Shown in pieces: positions 1 through 8,704 of a stretch of DNA of 64,000 bases. The DNA is taken from the NCBI GenBank assembly GCA_963741615.1, contig CAVUIU010000026.1, positions 1 through 64,000 on the forward strand, in the 5' to 3' direction. Each line of letters starts with the position of its first letter. Within the stretch, counting starts at the first letter, position 1. The stretch comes from UBA9676 sp963741615. Its GTDB lineage: Bacteria > Actinomycetota > Actinomycetes > Streptosporangiales > Streptosporangiaceae. The position numbers were made by a program, and so were the translations under genes. The notes under the pieces are model-generated. The model did no database searches and was not told the origin of the DNA. It saw nothing but the letters and a program-made list of their open reading frames with translations.

Positions 1-1
1 G

Positions 2-75
<74 letters not shown>

Positions 76-285
76 TCCGTCCACGACGGACCCCTAGACG
101 ATAGCGCAACGCGCCGCCCTACCGCGCCTCCGGCATGGCGGGCGCGGGCGGCGCATCCCGGGCCGCGCGCGTCGGCAGGCCCGGCGCGTCGGCACTTCCA
201 GGGATGCCGCGATCGTTGGATCATCGGGTATGCAGGGTATGACCCTTGCTGCCTCAGGTTCGCCGGCGCTGATGACAGGGTGTGC

Positions 286-1191
286 ATGGCAAGTCGTGAA
301 TCACCGTGGGACAGCGCGCCAACGTCGCCCTTGCCCGCTGGCCCATACCTGGGGGACGCCGGTGGGTATGCGGATGCTCCCGCTGGCCCGCCGGGCCCGC
401 GATGGCCGGACTGGCACGGCGCGGACGGCGTGCCGCGGGACCGGGGCCGGGCGAGGCGCCGCCACCGGTGGCTTTCCCGCATCGTGGCTGTGGTGCTGGG
501 GCTGGCCCTCCTCGGGCTCCTCGGGCTGGGCGGGCTGCTGCTGGTCACCCCGTCGGTCGGCGACGCATCAGCCCGCGCCCAGGCACTGGACCAGCTGCAT
601 CGCGTGGCCTACCCCGGGCCCCCTGTCCCCGCCCGGTTCACGGCGTCCCTGGTGTCAACCGAGGACCACAGGTTCTACTCCGAGCCGGGCATCGATCCCT
701 TCGCCATTGGCCGGCTGATCGAAGGCCGCATCACCGGCCGTCCCGACCAGGGCGGCGCCACCCTGTACCAACAGCTTGCCAAGATGCTCTACACGCCGGG
801 CCGCTCGGGGATCCTCGTCGAGGCCGAGCAGGTGGGCCTGGGCATCAAGCTGGACCTGGCCTACCCGAAGTCGCAGATCCTTCAGATGTATGCCGATGTC
901 GCCTATTTCGGGCACGGCTACTACGGGCTGGCAGCGGCGAGTTGCGGTTACTTCGGCGTCACGCCGGCCCGGCTCAGCTGGCCGCAGGCGGCGATGCTCG
1001 CCGGGCTGGTCCAGGCGCCCTCCGCCGACGACCCGATCACCCACTTCACGGCCGCGCGCGCCCGGCAGTCGCATGTGCTGGGCCGGCTGGTCGCCACCGG
1101 CAGAATCAGCCAGGCGCAGGCCACCAGTGCCTACCGGCAGCGGCTCCATTTCATCGGCGGGCCCCCGGGCGCGTGCACCGCCATCCCATAA
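286..1191 (+). CDS. Monofunctional GT51 peptidoglycan transglycosylase-like protein
   Basis: Likely polymerises lipid II glycan strands at the outer face of the membrane. A Pro/Gly-rich cytosolic N-terminus is followed by a basic stretch and one transmembrane helix near residues 64-87, then a GT51 domain. The domain shows EDHRFY (the catalytic Glu motif), GGATLYQQLAK (family GGSTITQQLAK), and a YPKSQILQMYADVAYFG block equivalent to SK-ILELYLN-YFG. No penicillin-binding transpeptidase domain follows, so at about 301 aa it is monofunctional. ATG at 286 has ACAGGG just upstream; GTG at 280 is an alternative. Several motif positions deviate from the housekeeping consensus, so it may be an accessory enzyme. 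Its 3' end overlaps the convergent GtrA gene by 61 bp. Confidence 0.82.
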   Translation: MASRESPWDSAPTSPLPAGPYLGDAGGYADAPAGPPGPRWPDWHGADGVPRDRGRARRRHRWLSRIVAVVLGLALLGLLGLGGLLLVTPSVGDASARAQALDQLHRVAYPGPPVPARFTASLVSTEDHRFYSEPGIDPFAIGRLIEGRITGRPDQGGATLYQQLAKMLYTPGRSGILVEAEQVGLGIKLDLAYPKSQILQMYADVAYFGHGYYGLAAASCGYFGVTPARLSWPQAAMLAGLVQAPSADDPITHFTAARARQSHVLGRLVATGRISQAQATSAYRQRLHFIGGPPGACTAIP

Positions 1192-1907
1192 GCCCTTGAG
1201 CGCATAACGGCGGTGCCACCCACCCCACCCGCCCAGCGCGGGAAGTCCCTAGCTGTCCCAGCTATCCGGTGCTGACGGGCCGGTTCGCGTGGTGCGGTGG
1301 CGGCCCTGCTGCCCGTTCGGGTGCTGGCCGTTGCCGCGATGCCCGGCCGCGTGCGCGAGATCGGGCGCCTCGCCATTGCCGTTGCGGGTGGGCAGGTCGT
1401 CCCGGGCCGACGGGGGCCGGCCGCCGGGGGGCTGGCCGGCCCTGGCCGGTGCCCTCCGGCCGCCTCGGTGGCGGGGGGCGCGAGCCACACCCACTTGCGG
1501 TACGACCAGAACCTGAACAGGGTGGCGAGGGCGATGCCGGTGTTCAGCGCGATGAACTCGGCTGCCCTGTTCTGCCCGTTACCCAGGATGTAGAAGTTGA
1601 AGGCGACCACGGCGTCCTGGATCAGCAGCCCGACGCCGTTGAGTATGAAGAAGATCACGCTCTCGCGGGCCACGCTGGTGCGCTCCCGGTGCCGGAACGA
1701 CCAGTAGCGGTTGGCCACGTAGGAGACCGCGGTGGCGACGATGGTCGCGATGGTCGTGGCCGTGACCGGGCCCATGCCGAACGAGTTGTGCAGCACGGCG
1801 TAGCCGCCGTTGGTGATGAGCACCCCAACGACCCCGACCACACCGAACTTGGCCGCCTCGTGGATGAGGTGCCGGAACCGCTCGTACAGTCCGCGGACAA
1901 GCTTCAC
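1131..1907 (-). CDS. GtrA family membrane protein with long C-terminal tail
   Basis: Residues 1-145 form a GtrA domain with four hydrophobic helices (FGVVGVVGVLITNGGYAVL; a VTATTIATIVATAVSYVANR helix; the ESVIFFILNGVGLLIQD helix; a final helix ending RFWSYRKWVW). GtrA proteins are proposed to help move polyprenyl-linked sugars across the membrane for cell-wall or lipopolysaccharide decoration. The last ~110 residues are Arg/Pro/Thr-rich, unlike the normal compact ~130-150 aa family length, and run antisense into the end of the GT51 gene. This tail may be a read-through extension after loss of an earlier stop. The glycan context fits the neighbouring transglycosylase. Confidence 0.8.
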   Translation of the reverse strand: MKLVRGLYERFRHLIHEAAKFGVVGVVGVLITNGGYAVLHNSFGMGPVTATTIATIVATAVSYVANRYWSFRHRERTSVARESVIFFILNGVGLLIQDAVVAFNFYILGNGQNRAAEFIALNTGIALATLFRFWSYRKWVWLAPPATEAAGGHRPGPASPPAAGPRRPGTTCPPATAMARRPISRTRPGIAATASTRTGSRAATAPREPARQHRIAGTARDFPRWAGGVGGTAVMRSRAYGMAVHAPGGPPMKWSRCR

Positions 1908-2048
1908 CAGACGCCTACCCTCTCGCTGCCGTCACCAGAGTCGTCGTCGTGACCCTTGAGACAGTACCCCCTTCCGGGGGGCGGCCGGGCCAAGGGGTGA
2001 GAGCTTGGGTGAGTGGTGCCGGCAAGCCGGAAAATATCCGTTGGGCCA

Positions 2049-3014
2049 ATGTCTCACCCTCCCGGTAGCCTCGCCTGGGTGTCCGCTGTTCACCCGCTCA
2101 TCCACGCCCGTGGTCTGGTCAAGCGGTTCGGCGGCTTCACGGCCGTGGACGGGATCGACTTCGATCTGCAGCGCGGCGAGGCGTTCGGCTTCCTGGGGCC
2201 GAACGGCGCCGGCAAGTCGTCCACCATGCGGATGATCGGCTGCGTGTCCCCGCCCAGTGCGGGGGAGCTGTCCATTCTGGGCCTGGACCCGGTGACGCAC
2301 GGCCGGGAGATCCGCTCCCGGCTGGGCGTGGTGCCGCAGGAGGACACGCTCGACGTGGAGCTGACCGTCCGTGAGAACCTGCTCGTCTACGGCCGGTACT
2401 TCGGCCTGCCCCGGGACGTGATCCGGGAGCGGACCGGCCGCCTGCTGGAATTCGTCCAGCTCAGCGAGAGAGCCGGTGACCAGGTCGAGCCCCTGTCGGG
2501 CGGGATGAAGCGGCGGCTCACCATCGCCCGGTCGCTGATCAACGAGCCGGACATCCTGCTGCTGGACGAGCCGACCACCGGGCTCGACCCGCAGGCCCGG
2601 CATGCGGTCTGGGACCGGCTGTTCCGGCTCAAGCAGCAAGGGGTCACGCTGGTCCTGACCACCCACTACATGGACGAGGCCGAGCAGCTGTGCGATCGGC
2701 TCGTGGTGATGGACGCGGGGAAGATCGCGGCCGAGGGTTCACCCCGGGGCCTGATCGAGCGGTACTCCACCCCGGAGGTGCTGGAGCTGCGCTTCGATCC
2801 GGCCGATCACCAGCAGGCCGCCGAGAAGCTCGCGGGTGTGCCGGCGCAGCGGCTGGAGGTGCTCGCCGACCGGGTGCTGCTCTACGTCGCCGAGGGTGAG
2901 TCCGCCCTGGTGGCCGTGCGCGCGCTCGGCCTGGAGCCGCTGACCTCGCTGGTCCGCCGCAGCACGCTGGAAGACGTGTTCCTGCGGCTGACCGGCCGCC
3001 AACTGGGGGAGTGA
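2049..3014 (+). CDS. ABC exporter ATPase, NodI/DrrA type
   Basis: ATP-binding subunit of an export ABC transporter. It shows Walker A GPNGAGKSS, signature LSGGMKRRL, Walker B ILLLDEPTTGLDP and the switch His in TTHYMDEAE, all canonical. The C-terminal ~80 residues match the extension typical of DrrA/NodI ATPases. Two permeases follow with overlaps (3011 and 3852), so the three genes form one transcription unit. The start is uncertain: ATG at 2049 gives 321 aa, while GTG at 2013 would add 12 residues; neither has a strong ribosome site. Substrate cannot be told; the family includes lipooligosaccharide and drug exporters. Confidence 0.88.
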   Translation: MSHPPGSLAWVSAVHPLIHARGLVKRFGGFTAVDGIDFDLQRGEAFGFLGPNGAGKSSTMRMIGCVSPPSAGELSILGLDPVTHGREIRSRLGVVPQEDTLDVELTVRENLLVYGRYFGLPRDVIRERTGRLLEFVQLSERAGDQVEPLSGGMKRRLTIARSLINEPDILLLDEPTTGLDPQARHAVWDRLFRLKQQGVTLVLTTHYMDEAEQLCDRLVVMDAGKIAAEGSPRGLIERYSTPEVLELRFDPADHQQAAEKLAGVPAQRLEVLADRVLLYVAEGESALVAVRALGLEPLTSLVRRSTLEDVFLRLTGRQLGE

Positions 3015-3859
3015 TGGGGGGCACCGTGACGCGGGCGCCGGGTCTGGCGCCGCACGGCCCGATCCGGTCCGGGCCGGCCACGCCCGGCTGGCCGCTGGCC
3101 GTGCGGCAGCTGCGGTTCTGGCTGACCGACTACCGCCGGACCTGGCGCGGCTCCATCTACAGCAGCGTGCTGAACCCGCTGCTGTTCCTCGGAGCGATGG
3201 GCCTGGGCCTGGGCTCCCTGGTGGACGCGCATGGCACTGCCCGGCTCGGCGGCGTGAGCTATCTGGCCTTCCTTGCCCCGGGCCTGCTGGCGGCCGCCGC
3301 GATGGAGACCGGGGTGGGCGAGTCGACGTACCCGGTGTACGGCTCGGTCAAGTGGAACAAGACGTATCAGGCCGCGGTGGCCTCACCGCTGCGCCCCGCG
3401 GACATCTTCCACGGCCATGTGCTGTTCGTCACCTTGCGGCTGACCATGAACTGCACGATCTTCCTGGCGGTGGCCACCGCGTTCGGCGCCATCCACTCCT
3501 GGTGGATGCTCGCGGCACTGCCGGTGGGGGTGCTCACCGGGCTGGCGTTCGCCACCCCCATCGAGGCGTGGGCGGTGACGCGCACCAGGGACAGCTCGTT
3601 CGCCATGATCTTCCGGTTCGGCATGATCCCGCTGTTCCTGTTCTCGGGCACGTTCTTCCCCATCACGCAGCTTCCCGGCTGGCTCAGGCCGGTCGCCTAC
3701 CTCACGCCGCTCTGGCACGGCGTCTCGCTGTGCCGGGCGCTCAACCTGGGCACGGCGGATGTGGGCATGGCGCTGCTGCACGTGACTTACCTGGCGGCCC
3801 TGGCCGGCGCCGGGGTGCTGGCCGGGAACCGCAGCTACCGGCGGCGCCTCTATGTCTGA
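3011..3859 (+). CDS. ABC-2 type permease (NodJ/DrrB-like), first copy
   Basis: Integral membrane subunit with six hydrophobic segments and the ABC-2 motif LFLFSGTFFPITQLP in its second half, typical of NodJ/DrrB permeases (usual length 250-290 aa; here ~282). GTG at 3011 overlaps the upstream ATPase stop; ATG at 3014 is an alternative. It partners the NodI-type ATPase and the next permease, which is a paralogue. Together they could form a heteromeric exporter channel. Confidence 0.87.
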   Translation: MMGGTVTRAPGLAPHGPIRSGPATPGWPLAVRQLRFWLTDYRRTWRGSIYSSVLNPLLFLGAMGLGLGSLVDAHGTARLGGVSYLAFLAPGLLAAAAMETGVGESTYPVYGSVKWNKTYQAAVASPLRPADIFHGHVLFVTLRLTMNCTIFLAVATAFGAIHSWWMLAALPVGVLTGLAFATPIEAWAVTRTRDSSFAMIFRFGMIPLFLFSGTFFPITQLPGWLRPVAYLTPLWHGVSLCRALNLGTADVGMALLHVTYLAALAGAGVLAGNRSYRRRLYV

Positions 3860-4703
3860 CGGCCAGGGCATGCGGGTGCCGGAACTGCCACTGCGGGTGG
3901 CCCCGCTGACGCTGCTGCTGGCGCGCCTGCGCAGGTCGCTGGGTGGTCACGGGAGCCTGCATCTGATCGAGCGCCACGCCCGCGCCTACCGCCACGCATG
4001 GCTGGTGCTCGTCTCCGGCGTGGCCGAGCCGCTGTTCTACCTGCTGTCGATCGGGGCCGGGCTCGGGAAGCTGGTCGGCACCGTCACCGGCCCCGCCGGC
4101 GCGCTCACCTACATCGCCTTCGTGGGGCCGGCGCTGCTGGCCACCTCGTCCATGAACGGCGCCATCTACGACTCCACCTTCAACGTGTTCTTCCAGCTCA
4201 AGTACGCCAAGCTGTACGAGGCCGCGCTGTCCACGCCGATGCGGCCCGGTGATGTCGCGCTGGGCCAGATCGGCTGGGCGCTGATCCGCGGTGCCCTGTA
4301 CGCGTTCGCGTTCCTGGTGGTCATGCTCGTGATGGGGCTGCTGTCCTCGCCGTGGGCGGTCCTGGCGCTGCCCGCCGCCGTGCTGACCGGGTTCGCGTTC
4401 GCCGGCGCCGGGATGGCCGCTACCACCTTCATGCGCAGCTGGCAGGATTTCGAGTTCGTCATGCTGGTGAGCCTGCCGCTGTTCCTGTTCTCCACGACGT
4501 TCTACCCGCTCAGCGTGTACCCGCGGGCGCTGCAGATCGTGGTGGAGTGCACGCCGCTGTACCAGGCGGTCACGCTGATGCGCGGGCTCGCCCTCGGCGT
4601 GGTCGGCCCGGGCCTGCTGCTGCCGGTGGCCTACCTGGCGCTCATGGGCATGGCCGGCCTGCTGCTCGCCGGGCGGCGGATCAGCCGCCTGCTGCTGACC
4701 TGA
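3852..4703 (+). CDS. ABC-2 type permease (NodJ/DrrB-like), second copy
   Basis: Second membrane subunit, with the same organisation as its upstream neighbour and the motif LPLFLFSTTFYPLSVYP where the first copy has LFLFSGTFFPITQLP. Its ATG overlaps the preceding stop by 8 bp, which implies translational coupling. A tandem pair of permeases with one ATPase points to a heterodimeric pore. Third and last gene of the exporter unit; an 89-bp gap separates it from the PPOX gene. Confidence 0.87.
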   Translation: MSDGQGMRVPELPLRVAPLTLLLARLRRSLGGHGSLHLIERHARAYRHAWLVLVSGVAEPLFYLLSIGAGLGKLVGTVTGPAGALTYIAFVGPALLATSSMNGAIYDSTFNVFFQLKYAKLYEAALSTPMRPGDVALGQIGWALIRGALYAFAFLVVMLVMGLLSSPWAVLALPAAVLTGFAFAGAGMAATTFMRSWQDFEFVMLVSLPLFLFSTTFYPLSVYPRALQIVVECTPLYQAVTLMRGLALGVVGPGLLLPVAYLALMGMAGLLLAGRRISRLLLT

Positions 4704-4792
4704 CGCCCGCACCGACGCTGGCCCGGTGGCCCCACTAGGCTGGCTGCGGAGGATCTGGACATAGCCGCACGTGGCAGCGGGAGGGAGCACCG

Positions 4793-5425
4793 ATGGCTGG
4801 CGCCGATGCCATGCGCGAGATCACATCCGAGGCGGAACTGCGGGAGCTGCTGGGCACCCCGGCCGCCAGGGTGCTCACCAAGGAACGCACGGCGCTGCGC
4901 GAGCGGGACCGGGAGTGGCTGGCGGCCTCACCGTTCTGCCTGGTCGCCACGGCGGGGGCGGACGGCAGCTGTGATGTCTCGCCCAAGGGTGACCCGCCGG
5001 GCTTCACCCGCGTGCTGGATGACACCACCATCGCGATTCCCGACCGGTATGGCAACCGGCGGGCCGACGGCTTCCGCAACATCCTCACCAATCCCCACGT
5101 CGGCCTGATCTACCTGATACCCGGCCGGAAGGAGACGTTGCGCATCAACGGCCGTGCCCGGCTGATCCGCGAGGCCTCCTTCTTCGATCAGATGATCGTC
5201 AAGGGGCACCGGCCGGACCTGGCGCTCCTGGTCGAGATCGAGCAGATCTTCTTCCACTGCATGAAGGCCTTCATGCGCTCCCGGTTGTGGGAACCGCAGT
5301 CGTGGGCGCCCGACGTCCTGCCCTCACACGCGCAGCTGGTCAAGAGCGTCCAGCACACGGAGGAAACGCTGGCGGAACTCGAGCGGTACTACGGCCCCAG
5401 CTACGCCAAAGGCCTGTACGGGTAG
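4793..5425 (+). CDS. PPOX-type FMN-dependent flavoprotein (MSMEG_1061-like)
   Basis: A ~210-aa split-barrel flavoprotein of the pyridoxamine 5'-phosphate oxidase superfamily. Visible family features are the N-terminal helical lead, a barrel strand FCLVATAGADGSCDVSPKGD, the PDRYGNRRADGFRNILTNP block and the GRARLIRE strand. The C-terminus ends LERYYGPSYAKGLYG. Members of this branch bind FMN or F420 and are predicted oxidoreductases of unknown substrate; a true PNPOx role is unlikely. GGGAGGGAGC lies just before ATG 4793. The DUF2079 gene starts 6 bp downstream, so the two are probably co-transcribed. Confidence 0.8.
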   Translation: MAGADAMREITSEAELRELLGTPAARVLTKERTALRERDREWLAASPFCLVATAGADGSCDVSPKGDPPGFTRVLDDTTIAIPDRYGNRRADGFRNILTNPHVGLIYLIPGRKETLRINGRARLIREASFFDQMIVKGHRPDLALLVEIEQIFFHCMKAFMRSRLWEPQSWAPDVLPSHAQLVKSVQHTEETLAELERYYGPSYAKGLYG

Positions 5426-5431
5426 ACGCGG

Positions 5432-7264
5432 ATGCCGCGGGAACGGGGGGGTGTCCCGCCGGAAACGGGTCCCGGAGAGCTGGTATCGGTGCCCGCCCCC
5501 GGGGCCGGTGGCCGGCCCTGGGCGGGCCCGCTGGCGACTGACCCCGCCTCGGCCCGCGCGGCGCCGGAGCCCGCGATCCGGGCCGCGGGCCGGGCTCCGG
5601 GCATCGCCCGGGCCGACCCGGTGGCCTGGCTGATCGCGCTCGCCGCGTTCGCGGTCTACATCACCATCTCGGTCTTCAAGTACCTGCGCCTGGACCCTGG
5701 GTCCTGGGATCTGGCCATCTACACCCAGTACGTGCAACAGATCGCCTATCTGCACGCACCCGTGGTGACGATCCGGGGGGCGGGCTTCAACCTGCTGGGC
5801 GACCATTTCCAGCCCATCGTCGGGCTGGTCGCGCCGTTCTTCCGGGTCTTCTCCTCCCCGGTCACGTTGCTGGTCGCGCAGGCGCTGCTGACAGCGGTGT
5901 CCGTGGTGCCGGTCTGCCGGGCGGCGCAGGCATTGCTGGGGACCGGCGTGAGCCGGGCGATCGGCGCCGCGTACGGGTTCTCGTGGGGTCTTCAGCAGAT
6001 GATCATTTTTGACTTCCACGAGATCGTGTTCGCCGTGCCGCTGCTCGCCTTCTCCCTGTCCGCGCTCGTGCGCCGGCGTCCGCGCGCCGCGGTGGCGTGG
6101 GCCCTGCCGCTGGTCTTCGTCAAGGAGGATCAGGGGCTGACGGTGGCGGCGATCGGCCTGCTCATGGTGGCCATGGCGGTCACGGCCCGGGCGCGGGAAG
6201 GGCGGGACGGGCTTTCCGCCCCGCGGCCCCCCGGTGCGGGTGCGGCCGGTGCCGGCGCGGCCGTGGCCGGTGCCGGTGACGGGCCCGGGGATGCCGCCCG
6301 GGTGGCGGGCAGCGCCTGGGCGTGGGCGGGAGTGCTGCTCGTGTGCTGGGGCCTGGCCTGGTCGCTGCTGGCGATCGCGGTGATCATCCCGCACTTCAAC
6401 CCTGCCCATCACTACCCGTACTGGAGTGACGGCGGCGTGATCTCCCCGGGTGCCGGCCACGTCTCGGCCGGTGGCCTGCTGGCCCAGTTCACCCGGGCCG
6501 GCCCGGAGAAGCTGCGCACCACCGCCATGGTGTTGCTGCCGGTGGCGTTCGTCGCCCTGCGGTCGCCGCTCGCCGCGGTCGCCGTGCCGGGCCTGGCGCT
6601 GCGGTTCCTGTCCACCAACAGCAACTTCTGGGGGACGCACTGGCATTACAACGCCACGCTGATGCCCATCGTCTTCCTCGCCGCGATCGACGGGCTGGCC
6701 CGCATCCAGGCCAGTTCCGCGAGGAGGCAGGCCCGGGAAACGCGAGGGCAGCCCCGGGGCATGCGAGGGCAAGCCTGGCCCGCGCGAAGGCTAGCCTGGG
6801 GCACGCGAGGGCAGGCCTGGGGCACGCGAGGGCAGGCCTGGGGCACGCCCGGCCCGGCCCGGGCCGTGGCATGGTATGCCGCCGTTGTCATGACGGCGGT
6901 CGCGGCGGTGCTGGCGTTCAGGTTCCCGCTGGCAGACCTGTGGAACCCGCAGACCTACGTGATCAGCCCGCACGTCCGGGCCGAGCGGGAGGCAATCGCC
7001 CGGGTCCCGGCCGGAACCACGGTGGAGGCGACGCTGACCCTGCTCGCGCCCCTGGTCACCCGCGATGCCACGTTCTGGATCGGCACCGCCGGCAACCCGG
7101 TCCCGCGTTACATCGTGTTCGACGCCGCCAACAGCGGCTACTCCCAGCCCCCCACCGACGTCCCCGGGTTCCTCGATCAGCGCTATCCCGGCGTGACCTA
7201 CCAGAAGATCTTCGAAGCGAGCGATGTCTACGTCTTCCGCCGCGCGGCGGACACGAACGGATAG
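5432..7264 (+). CDS. DUF2079 multi-spanning membrane protein
   Basis: A ~610-aa predicted integral membrane protein. The N-terminal ~60 residues are Pro/Ala/Gly-rich and cytosolic. A DUF2079 core follows, with the typical DLAIYTQYVQQIAYLHAP and GDHFQPIVGLVAPFFRVF segments and many hydrophobic helices. The family resembles GT-C glycosyltransferases in topology, but no function is established. Two inserts interrupt the core: an Ala/Gly-rich loop near residues 265-290 and a tandem heptapeptide repeat (RGQAWGT units) near residues 431-470. The C-terminal soluble part, near residues 500-605, contains NPVPRYIVFDAANSGY. Start taken at ATG 5432. Confidence 0.78.
   Translation: MPRERGGVPPETGPGELVSVPAPGAGGRPWAGPLATDPASARAAPEPAIRAAGRAPGIARADPVAWLIALAAFAVYITISVFKYLRLDPGSWDLAIYTQYVQQIAYLHAPVVTIRGAGFNLLGDHFQPIVGLVAPFFRVFSSPVTLLVAQALLTAVSVVPVCRAAQALLGTGVSRAIGAAYGFSWGLQQMIIFDFHEIVFAVPLLAFSLSALVRRRPRAAVAWALPLVFVKEDQGLTVAAIGLLMVAMAVTARAREGRDGLSAPRPPGAGAAGAGAAVAGAGDGPGDAARVAGSAWAWAGVLLVCWGLAWSLLAIAVIIPHFNPAHHYPYWSDGGVISPGAGHVSAGGLLAQFTRAGPEKLRTTAMVLLPVAFVALRSPLAAVAVPGLALRFLSTNSNFWGTHWHYNATLMPIVFLAAIDGLARIQASSARRQARETRGQPRGMRGQAWPARRLAWGTRGQAWGTRGQAWGTPGPARAVAWYAAVVMTAVAAVLAFRFPLADLWNPQTYVISPHVRAEREAIARVPAGTTVEATLTLLAPLVTRDATFWIGTAGNPVPRYIVFDAANSGYSQPPTDVPGFLDQRYPGVTYQKIFEASDVYVFRRAADTNG
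6721..6855 (+). repeat. Tandem 21-bp coding repeats in the DUF2079 gene
   Basis: Around five degenerate 21-bp units (core GCGAGGGCAGGCCTGGGGCAC) lie head to tail and in frame. They encode RGQ/RGM-(Q)AWGT heptads on the cytosolic side between predicted membrane helices. The last two units are identical at the DNA level, a sign of recent slippage expansion. Confidence 0.85.
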
Positions 7265-7345
7265 GACTGCCCGCCGGAACCCCCCGCGCCCACCCTGGAT
7301 GCTCACAGGTAGGTAAAGTGCAGACCGGACGGGTCGGGAGGCGCC

Positions 7346-8575
7346 GTGGACTTCGCGTACGACGACCGCACGCAGGAATTGCGCGAGCGGCTGCTCGGCT
7401 TCATGAAAGAGCATGTCTTCCCGGCCGAGCCGGTCCTTGCCGAGCAGGCCGAGGCGGCGGCGCGGTCAGGGGATCCCTGGCGGCGGCCGCCCGTCATCGA
7501 GGAGCTCAAGACGCAGGCGCGGCGGCAGGGGCTGTGGAACCTCTTCCTGACCGGCCATCCCGAGGGCGGCGGGCTGACCAACCTCCAGTACGCCCCGCTG
7601 GCCGAGATCACCGGGCACAGCCCGACGCTGGCCCCGGAGGCGCTGAACTGCGCCGCCCCGGACACCGGCAACATGGAGCTGCTGGCCGAGTTCGGCACCG
7701 CACAGCAGCGTGAGCAATGGCTGCGCCCGCTGCTGGCCGGCGAGATCCGCTCCGCGTTCTGCATGACCGAGCCCGAGGTCGCCTCCTCCGACGCGAACAA
7801 CATCGCCACCAGCATCGAGCGCGACGGCGACAATTATGTGATCAACGGCCGGAAGTGGTGGTCATCGGGGGCGATGGACCCGGCCTGCAAGATCCTCATC
7901 GTGATGGGCAAGACGTCGCCCGACGGGGACAGGCACCGGCAGCAGTCGATGATCCTGGTGCCGCGGGACACTCCCGGGGTGTCCGTCCGGCGGGGGATCA
8001 CGGTGTTCGGGTTCGACGACGCGACCCACGGCGGCCACGCCGAGGTCGATTTCGCCGGCGTCACGGTCCCGGCCACCAACCTGATCGGCGGCGAGGGAGA
8101 CGGGTTCGCGATCGCGCAGGCCCGGCTCGGCCCCGGCCGGATCCACCACTGCATGCGGCAGATCGGCGCGGCCGAACGGGCGCTGGAGCTCATGTGCCGG
8201 CGCGTGATCAGCCGCACGGCGTTCGGCCGGCCCCTGGCCGAGCAAGGTGTCATCCAGGACTGGATCGCGGAGTCCCGGGTCAGGATCGAGTCGTCCCGGC
8301 TGCTGGTGCTCAAGACCGCGTGGCTGATGGACACCGTCGGCAACAAGGGCGCGCACACCGAGATCCAGGCGATCAAGGTGGCGACCCCCGCGATGGCGGA
8401 GTGGGTGATCGACAAGGCGATCCAGGCGCATGGCGCGGCCGGGATCAGCCAGGACCTCCCGCTGGCGCACTTGTGGGCCGCCGCCCGCTCGCTGCGGTTC
8501 GCCGATGGGCCCGACGAGGTGCACAAGCGCTCTCTGGCGCGACGTGAGCTCCGGCATTACCTGGACGGCGGCTAG
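7346..8575 (+). CDS. Acyl-CoA dehydrogenase family protein (ACAD10/11-like)
   Basis: FAD-dependent dehydrogenase of about 409 aa that introduces an alpha-beta double bond into acyl-CoA. It shows the long N-terminal helix (DDRTQELRERLLGFMKEHVF), the FAD/substrate segment AFCMTEPEVASSDA, ARLGPGRIHHCMRQIGAAER and the C-terminal QAHGAAGISQDLPLA followed by DGPDEVHKRSLARREL. The last motif is typical of the ACAD10/11-like branch. It is the first gene of a plus-strand block with two SDRs and two more dehydrogenases, which suggests degradation of an unusual acyl chain. The GTG at 7346 has TCGGGAGG just upstream. Confidence 0.9.
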   Translation: MDFAYDDRTQELRERLLGFMKEHVFPAEPVLAEQAEAAARSGDPWRRPPVIEELKTQARRQGLWNLFLTGHPEGGGLTNLQYAPLAEITGHSPTLAPEALNCAAPDTGNMELLAEFGTAQQREQWLRPLLAGEIRSAFCMTEPEVASSDANNIATSIERDGDNYVINGRKWWSSGAMDPACKILIVMGKTSPDGDRHRQQSMILVPRDTPGVSVRRGITVFGFDDATHGGHAEVDFAGVTVPATNLIGGEGDGFAIAQARLGPGRIHHCMRQIGAAERALELMCRRVISRTAFGRPLAEQGVIQDWIAESRVRIESSRLLVLKTAWLMDTVGNKGAHTEIQAIKVATPAMAEWVIDKAIQAHGAAGISQDLPLAHLWAAARSLRFADGPDEVHKRSLARRELRHYLDGG

Positions 8576-8704
8576 CCGAGCGCGGCCGCCCGGGCGGCGG
8601 CGGCCGGGGGAGCAGGGCCGCCGCGCGGGCGCAGCGGGCTGCGCACCGCAGGCCGACGATCACCCGGCCACGACCGACACCTGAGAAGAAGGAGAAGGAA
8701 CGAT

